Below, piece after piece: positions 53,326-62,300 of a stretch of 64,000 nt of DNA. The stretch lies in the NCBI GenBank assembly GCA_029964075.1, contig CM057135.1, positions 25,446,863 through 25,510,862 of the forward strand. Reading direction: 5' to 3'. The position numbers and the translations under genes were made by a program. The DNA is from Patiria pectinifera. Lineage: Eukaryota; Echinodermata; Asteroidea; Valvatida; Asterinidae. Positions within the stretch are counted from its first letter, which is position 1, and each line of letters opens with the position of its first letter. The notes under the pieces are model-generated. The model saw nothing but the letters and a program-made list of their open reading frames with translations. It searched no databases and was not told the DNA's origin.

Positions 53326-56300
53326 CTTTGATGAGCCAAGTACAAAAAAAAGACGTTATTAATTAAACAAGAGGATTAAGATATAACATTTGCTATGAGA
53401 GACCCAATATAGGAAGCAATGCCTTGTACAAAACTTGGACCTCTGTGATAATAATCAGAATATTAAAGGGAATGTACAACATTTGCTTTTGCTGCAATTT
53501 TCAGAAATGAATGGGTTTGGAGGATTAGTATGTTATAGCAATATTGTTAAAATGACTTGTTTCACGTTTTGGGCTTGTAGATGTTGGAAAAACCAAGAAA
53601 ACCAATCATGTTCTTGTAGTCTGGTTCCCCGACCCCACTTAAGATGAAACGGAGCAATTTATAGACTTTTGGGAATTGTACAGTCAGAGAATCAGTCTCG
53701 CAGGCTTGTACCCCTTCACAGGTGTGCAATCAATTGCAAAGAAAACAATGAATAACTAATTATGAAAAATTAGAAGCAGGTTTTGAAAAATACCATTTTT
53801 CTTGAGAATGATAGCACACCAGGAACCACGATTTTACAGGATGCTTTAGACTGTCATTCCCTAACAATCCAGTAAGGTATTTCATGATAATTTGATTATT
53901 TCGTTTTGTGATGTTTGCAAATGTTGTATCTTCCCTTTAAGAAAAAGTAATATTACAACTCAATAATCATTGTTGCTGTTTTTTCCAGTTCATTTCAATT
54001 TTTTTAGTTTCTGACATTTGGCTTGCTCAAGATAAAGTATGTTGGTGACAAGACAGTTCATTTGATAACGAAACAGTATGTTTTGAAGTTATAAATGTTC
54101 CAAGTTTCATGTTTCTACACTTCAAAAAACAGCAAGTCCAGTTACAAGCAATATACACTGCATGACAATTTGGCTGGTAACCTGCTTTGACTAAGCAAAT
54201 AATGTTTGTGCCAAGCAGGGGCCAATTTCATGGTGCTGCTAAGCACAAAAATTTGCTTAGCACAAAAAAATTCTTTCTCTGCAAAAACAGGATTACCAAC
54301 CAAATTTCCATGAGATTTATATTGCTTGTGATTGGTACTCAGCTGTTGTTTGCTGAGCATGAAAATCACATGGAGTTTTGGCTGGTAACCTGCTTTTACT
54401 TAGCCACACTTTTTTGTGCTAAGGAAATTTGTGTGCTTAGCAGCGCCGTGAAATTGGCCCCTCAGCTCTCTAAGAAATCAGCCCTGCTGTACAGAGATAA
54501 AGCTTCCTACCTCTTGCCAGTTCCTTTGTTGAAGGGCTTCTGCTTGAGCTCCTCGGCGATCGTGTCGTCGTCGTACTGGAACTGGGTCCCGGTCATAAAG
54601 GTGCTCACACTGATGACGTCACTCTGAAAAACAATTACATTTACAGTGCAATATTGTAATTTTTTTAACAAAATACATTTTTCTGAACTTGGTTTTTGAG
54701 TGTGATACAGTGGCTCATCAGTGACAAAGAAAAAGGCAGATATAAAAAAACCCAAGATGGGGCGTGCATAGTTGAGGTGTAATAATCGGTATGTTTGCCA
54801 ACTTTGGACATTATTTATGGACACAAACACTAACAGTAAATGGATCTGATACACTGTGCCCTCTGGAGACATGCGCACAATAGGGAACAAAAGATTGTAT
54901 ACATCTCCACAGAGCAATTTTTAAAGGTGAACACATCCCCACAAGGTTATCACGAAATAGATACATGGATTTTACTCAAAAACTAGGTATTTCCAAGTTG
55001 TGTTGATCTGTCGCTATTGAAGTATCTTATGTAAGGGGTATCAAGTACGACTTTCAGCCCAGGAAATTAATTCTGGTTAAAATAGGAGCATTTTGAAAGT
55101 ACACTTTCAAACTTGAAAACTTTAGTACACGAGAACAAAGAAATGACTCCACAAGGACACAAATTTCAGTATGTGTGTACATGTACTTTGTGGCCACTTT
55201 CAAAAACCCCAGTGGCAGGGAAACACAATGCATGGGAGTACTGGTTTGTGGGTGTATAACATGAAGCACACACATTCAACTTGCTTTATACTGAATGTGC
55301 ACAAGTCCATAGCGTCTTTGTTTTGTCTCCCCCAACTAACCCTTTGTTAAGCCCCAGTCACACATTCACGGTTGGAGCCACGAATATCCACGGTTTACCA
55401 AGAATCAATCACTCAATCTTGATGAACCGTCGAGACTCGTGGAGAAATCGACTTTTTTAAGAATGCACTATGGTTTCAGGACGGATAGCCACGACTGTCC
55501 TAAGGTTTTTCTACGAATATGCCACGGTTTGTCAAGAATACGGACGGATTGTTGAAGAATATCCACGGTATTACTAAGAATAATGACGTTAACGACATGG
55601 TTGTCTGCGATTGGGCCACGGATGACCAAGGTTCTCCTACGAATGAAGCATACATATTCGTAGTACAACCAGAGCAGAAGAATCCTAGCATATCCGGGCA
55701 TATCCGTAGCGAATTCGTGGAGATTTCTACCACGAATGAGCTACGAATCTCCAAGAATATGTACGAATAGCCACGAATAGTGCTACAAATTATTACGGTT
55801 GTCCTACGGATGTCCCATGGTTGCACTACGAATTGATTTTCATGACGATTCACCACGGAAGTTTGGAACAGTATAAAACATCAGTAGCCCCTCCAAGAAT
55901 ACCGAAGGAAGATGACGGATAACCACGGAGGTACTAAGGATGAATACAGTACTTCCACGGTTTATCACAAATTTTAAACTGTGGATATCAATAGCTCCAA
56001 ACTGGGAATGTGTGACTGGGGCTTTACCGTTCAGGGGGTACTTAAGGTCAGTCAATCGGTAACTCAGACAGTCACAAGCGCAAAAAATAATATATTCACA
56101 TATTCATACAGTTTTATGGATTTAAAAAGGATCTAATTTTTAAGACCTTTTTCAGGTAATCTGCATGGGCTTGAATCCTGCTTGAGTCCATATAGTTCTG
56201 TTTTCAGATCTAGCTTGATCTTGCAGGAACTAAATAATTTACCAAAGGGTTTTAATGGTCATTTTGCCCTTCACCAAACTTATTTTGTTTTGTTCAATGA

Positions 56301-59300
56301 GCACTGTAGAAATACTGTATAGTGCTATCCAAGAGTTTGTGAGAAAAAGGTCATTAGTTCAATAACAATCTCTGCCCTCATGGAAACCCATTTACTCAAG
56401 GCCCAATTTCACAATGCTGCTAAGCACAAAAATTTGCTTAGCACAAAACGTCTGGCTTTATATAAAAGTAGGGGGACAGCCAAAAATCCAAGTGATTTTC
56501 ATGCTCAGCAAACAACAGCTGAATACTAATCACGAGCAATATACATCCCATGGAGTTTTGGCTGGTAACCTGCTTTTATAATTAAGCCAGACTTTTTTGT
56601 GCTAAGCAACTTTTTGTGCTTAGCAGCGCCGTGAAATTGGCCCCAGGTCAGGGAGAAGCAATTAGTGACAGAGTACCTTACTCAGGGACACACTAACCAC
56701 AACCCCAGGCTAAACTCGGACCCACAACTTACAGAACTACCCACAGAACATGAGTTCAATACTCCAGACAACGAGGCCATGGCACTCCACAATGCAAGGA
56801 TCTATGGACTATTCATTCTCATACCTTCCTCTCTTCTTTCTCCGCCTCTTTTTCATTAGGCTCCTCCCCCTCCTCCTCCTCCCCTTCCTGGTTATCGTCC
56901 TCCTCTTCCTCAAAGACTCCGTTGGACACTTTGAGGTCCAGCACTGGGTGGTCAGGCATGCTGACCGGATCCACCAGGACGTCGTAGGGGACCATGGGAT
57001 GGGCGTAGGTGGAAGGGTTGTAGATATCCCAGGGCTGCTGCTGGCCCAGGGTACCTAGAGAGGGAGGGGGAATAAATTGTGACATGCACACAACTACAAG
57101 CAAATACGTTGATTTCCAGGGGGGAGGGGCTTTATAGGCTTAAGACTCATATGGAGAACTTTGCCACCCATATATGCAGAAAATCAAAGCCCTGCATGCT
57201 CTGCGGTCACACACAACGGTGCATTGACCCGGCGACCTGCATAGCCCCACTGCGTTGACCGGACTATACATAAGCAGCAGGTCGATCCTCAGAACAAAAG
57301 CGATGTCTGATTTGACAAGAAAAGTGCCCCTTGTTCTTCTCAACCAATCAAAACGATTGTTACATGAATGGAAAGCTTATTGTGTTATCTTTCAGAAACC
57401 GTGCGAGGTAATTGTATGCGACCGGGTTCACACGTGTGCTGTTCGAAGAAGTAAACCCGCACCCTCAAAAATCGGGGAAATGTGCCGTGTCCTCCATAGG
57501 AAACGCGAAATTTTCACTGAGTTACCCGTTTTTCAATGAAAAAGTGCACATAATTATTCGCCTTTAACCATGAAGAAATTATATTCATTTGAAAGAGGAA
57601 AACCTATATTTTATGATGCGATGCGAGGAAGTAAGTTTAACCAACATACTTTCCGCGTATTAACGAAAGTTTGCTGAGAGCGCCTAGATATGAGCCAGTC
57701 TTCCCACGTAAACAGAGATGCACTACTGGCGAGTGAGCAAATGCTCCCTAGTTCTCCATATGTCAGACCAATTCATGCAAATCACTAGAACTTGTAGTCA
57801 CAACGGTTACATGTTTTCTTGAACTCCTAAGCAACTCGTCTGTGTACCAACATGTTTAATTGTTTTCACAATGTAAGGTTATTTTATTATTATTTGTTTA
57901 TAAATCAATGTTATTTTTTAAACATCAGGGAGAAACGTCATCTTTTAATCAACAGTTGTGAGGGTTATAAAATTAGGCAAGTTACTTGACAAAAAGAGCG
58001 TTTCAAAAATGTGGACCTTTTAGGAAATTTTTTTTTGGGGGGGAGGGGGTGTTTGCTTCACACCCACTGCACCCGCCCCGAGGCGCAAGCCTGAATTAGG
58101 CCTAGCGGTGAAAATAATGTGATTATTACTGGTAGCTGAGGACATTTGTGATGCGATCAAGCTACATGAGTCATTTGTCGACCCTGGTCAAACAAAAAAT
58201 TTTATTACATATTTGAAAAGAGCACAATCTCAGCATTACTGCTGTGAAAACCGCCTGCTGATACCATCTTTAATTCCAAATTATGGAAGTTGGAACACCA
58301 AGAGATGCAATGAAGAACGTGATGTGATGAAGTGGCCCTATTTTGGCCTGTATCTCCAAATGAAAATTCCCGACAAACGACTCATTCAGCTTGATCGCAT
58401 CACATTTGAGACTCAGCCGTGCTCAAACTTAAAATCCAAGTATGATTAACCACAGTTTGACTATCTTCACTAGAACACAGTCTAGTTCACCATCTGTAAT
58501 ACCCCAGGGAACCATTGAATTGCTAGTTCTCAAAAGAAATTTGTGCAGAACGGTGACAACAGTAACAGTTTCAGCAGCATGAATGAAACCAATAGATAAC
58601 GTCACCCAAAATGTGATTACCTATGTAATGGCCTTCTGTCGTCCATAACCGCACGGTGCAATCCAAGGAGGAGGTCAGGAGTATATTGTGAGACTGTACC
58701 AGGTTCATGCTGAAAATAAACCAAAACATGAGAGAGTTTATTTCAACAAAGATGCTTAGTTTGCATATTTCATGTTACTAACATTTCACCTGTTTGTGCC
58801 CTACTAGAGCTTAATTGGTACTGCAGCTTCCACTTTTTTTGTGTGGAAACAAGCCAGATGACAACTTTGTACAAGTTCATATTTTAACCGTAACTACCTA
58901 GCATAATTTACTAGGAACCGTACCCATTCAGGCAAATTCCAACACCCACATGGGAAATTGTACACACACACTGTTGGACTTAGTTTGTGGAGGTATGCCA
59001 AACCCAGTGTAAAAGACCATCAGTTTAGGGGTACTGTACCCATCGTAACAGATTTCAACAAAACCTGCTGTTGGGCTTTGATGGGTTGAGTTCGGTTAGG
59101 GTTAAAGGTTGAAAACCGACTTGAACTTGACATTGCATTTAACAAATTGGATATCCCAAATTGGCATGAGGTATTTCTTTAGAGTTTAAGCTAAATTATT
59201 ATTCTGGTGTTTATCTACCATAAAATTAAAATAATATTAAAGTATAAAATTTGGGTAATGAATAAAGACAAATCTTATGCATTCCGATTTCCTGAGACTC

Positions 59301-62300
59301 AAATCTATAAATGTTCGAAAGCAAAGTCCTCTGACTCTTACCTTGTTATGCTTTCAATATGAGCCCTCCATGATCCTAGTACTAAAATGAAAAAGAAAAA
59401 GGTCAAATAAATATGCTGCTTTCCATAACAATATTGATAATAAGTTCAAGAATATTGATAATAAGTTCAAGTAAGTTTTTGAAGGGCCAAAAAAAACCCA
59501 CTCTAATATTGATTTACATTACCCCGACACAAAATTCCATCTTATGGATAGTTTAATTGTGGTACCCGCTGCTATATGTACATCAGATTCGAACCAGCCT
59601 ACCGATCACGGAAGCTCGGTGGTCGAGTGGTAAGACATCTGCATTAGAAAGCAGGAGGTTGTGGGTTCGAGTCCCACCCGGGTGATTTTTCCAACTTTCA
59701 CTCGGGTAACACACTGGGTATACAGTGTTTATATGCCGATGAAGGGCAAAAACCTATTATTGATTTACATCACCCCGACGCATAATTGCATTTTATGAAT
59801 AAGAAAAAAGTTTTATTCTTAAGTTCAAAAATATAAAAGTAGATTGTAAGAGGTAGACGTACGAGCTGGTGGCTCCTCTTCTTTGCCAAATTGGCAGTAA
59901 CCTTCTGTGTCCCAAGCCGTTACAAAACCTGAAATAAAAAAAACCATACAAGTCAGTTGACTATATGTACAACACTGTAAAACACAGGTGTTCAAGTGAA
60001 TCACATACCTGTGCAAATTTATATACAAATGCAACATTCAAATAAAGTTAACCAGTTCGCGCCGGGATTTTCACATTGACCGGACCCAGGCACGGGATTG
60101 TTTTTCAGGAACCCCGATGCCAGACGGGTTTAGGCCGTCATCTGCTGGTAGTGCACCCTGATATTTCCGGCCTTGCTCACTGCGAGCGGGTCGTGAAAAG
60201 GGATATTTCCGGCCTCGCTTGTTACGTGTTTATCCGCCATCCGTTCCGAATACTGCAAAACCTTTGCTTGTATACATGTCATCCGACGTGAACTGGTTAA
60301 GTTTGATATTTTGATGTAAACACCGAGTATGGTCTCTGAATGCATACATGACATGAAATTTTTTTTCTTGCTTTACTTTGTTTTGTTTTTTTCCATTTTT
60401 TTCAAGGTACAATAGATCTGGAATTGCAGATATTAACAGCATAATGCGCGATCTTCACTTTCTCCAATTCTCCAATCTCTTGGGTAAGTGATAACTTTTC
60501 TTCTTATTTCTTTAAGCCCTGCTGTAAGCATGCACTAACCTCTTGCATCTCCAGCAAAGAGCGTGGAATCATCGTCCGTGAGTTGCATTGTGGTGACTGG
60601 AGCGCTGCTGTTTTTAGACTGAAACAGACAAGTCACAGCAAAAAGTTAATTCCACAGAGTGACTCAAGACAAATGAAAATAAGTCAAATAATTGGTACTC
60701 GGGGAAAAGTTAAGTTACTTCAATGCAGATGAGTCAAAACTTAACTGTAACTGATATTAATTCTTTATAAGTTGAACAAAGAAACTGACTGGAGCGAACT
60801 GACTCTACGACCTCCGGATTGCCGTTCCAGTGCTCTACCAACTGAGCTATCCAGCCCTATGTTTGTGGTTCCCCCATTTTATCAATGTCTTTGTTCAAGG
60901 AGCCCTAGTCAGAAGCCACAAAGCCATGCCGTGTGGCCAGGGATCACGCACAGAGTCACGATGCTAGCAACATTAGCAATGCTGCAAACCTGGGAAATGG
61001 CAAACGGGGATCACTATTGGTGCTAGATAAAGTAAAATGACAATTATAGAGATCCTGGGAAGAAACAACGCCTTTAATTTTAATTTTAAATTAGTTAAGT
61101 ATGCAGGCAGATGTTAATGCCAACATTGGAGGATAACTACAGTCAAATTTCAGATGCTAAACTTTTTAAAAAACTTTAACAGCTGGCAAGGCGAAATAAA
61201 GGAAGTTTACCGAGCTAAATTGTGAGAAGAGCACTCCTCCGTTGTAAACATTCCAAAAGTGGATAGAGCCTGAAAGGAAGTCAAAATTGTTCATAAATAA
61301 ATCCAAAAGTTTGATAATAAAAATAATAATGAACTCCGGTCGAAAAGCTTTTATCATAAACATATTGGCAATTAGAAATCAAACTTTTTTCAAGTTGGCA
61401 GGACATTTGACAATACAAAAAAGAGCTAAATGAACTAAATTGACAAAAATTTCAACGATTATTACTGGCTTTTGTGGGCATTGCCTGTATTTATTTAGAT
61501 GAGGTTGTGACCTCTAATGACCTCATAATACATGAAGTCATGACCTCCTGTGACCCTTACCTCTGGGGCCGGAGGCGATGAGTTGAGCAGCATTTTTGTT
61601 GTCTTTTCTGGTGCACAGGAAGAGAAGCTTGCAGATGCTGTTGTCGCCATCCACTAACAAATTTCAATGAAAATATGTTTTTCTTAAACGGTCTAGAAGA
61701 TATGTTTTTCTTAAACAGGTCTAGAAGATGTCAGTTATATTGTTTTTATACAAGTAAAATTATATACACTGCCTGAGTAACCTGTAGTGAAAACAACATT
61801 ATCTATAATTTTCAAGCAAAATATTTTGATCTTTAAAGACGTGAAAGGGTTTGGAATAAACCAATTAACTCTTTTTCTTTCAAACGAGGGCGTCAATCGC
61901 TTTTCAAAAGTGGGAAGGACATACTTTGATCAGAACTAGTGCGAGCGCAAACCCCGAAGCCCTAACGGCGTGGGGTGTGTGGGGCCCACTTAAGGGCCCC
62001 CAAATTTTTTGGATTCGAGACACTCTGTGGTGCAATCTGAGGCAATTTCTGACCACTTTAACAAATTTTTTTAGCAAAAGATTATCATTTAAACGTCATT
62101 TTTGAGTTTGGAGTAATTGAATCAGCTATTCTGAGCTATATAATTATATATATGGGCTACAATTTTTATTTGGGGACGAAAACAGTGGGGGGGGGGGGGC
62201 AGAGGATATGATATCCCCCCACTTTAAAAGGTGGGGGGATTGACGCCCATGCTTCCAAAAGAAGAAATTTATAACAAACATTATGACTTACGTTCTCGCG

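Larger units (their letters stand above)
54624..56824 (-). other. WDR intron with two transposable elements
   Basis: Contains the CACGAAT-filled element at 55350-56023 and the GCTAAGCAC MITE at 56400-56644. No exon was recognised in between. Confidence 0.6.
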
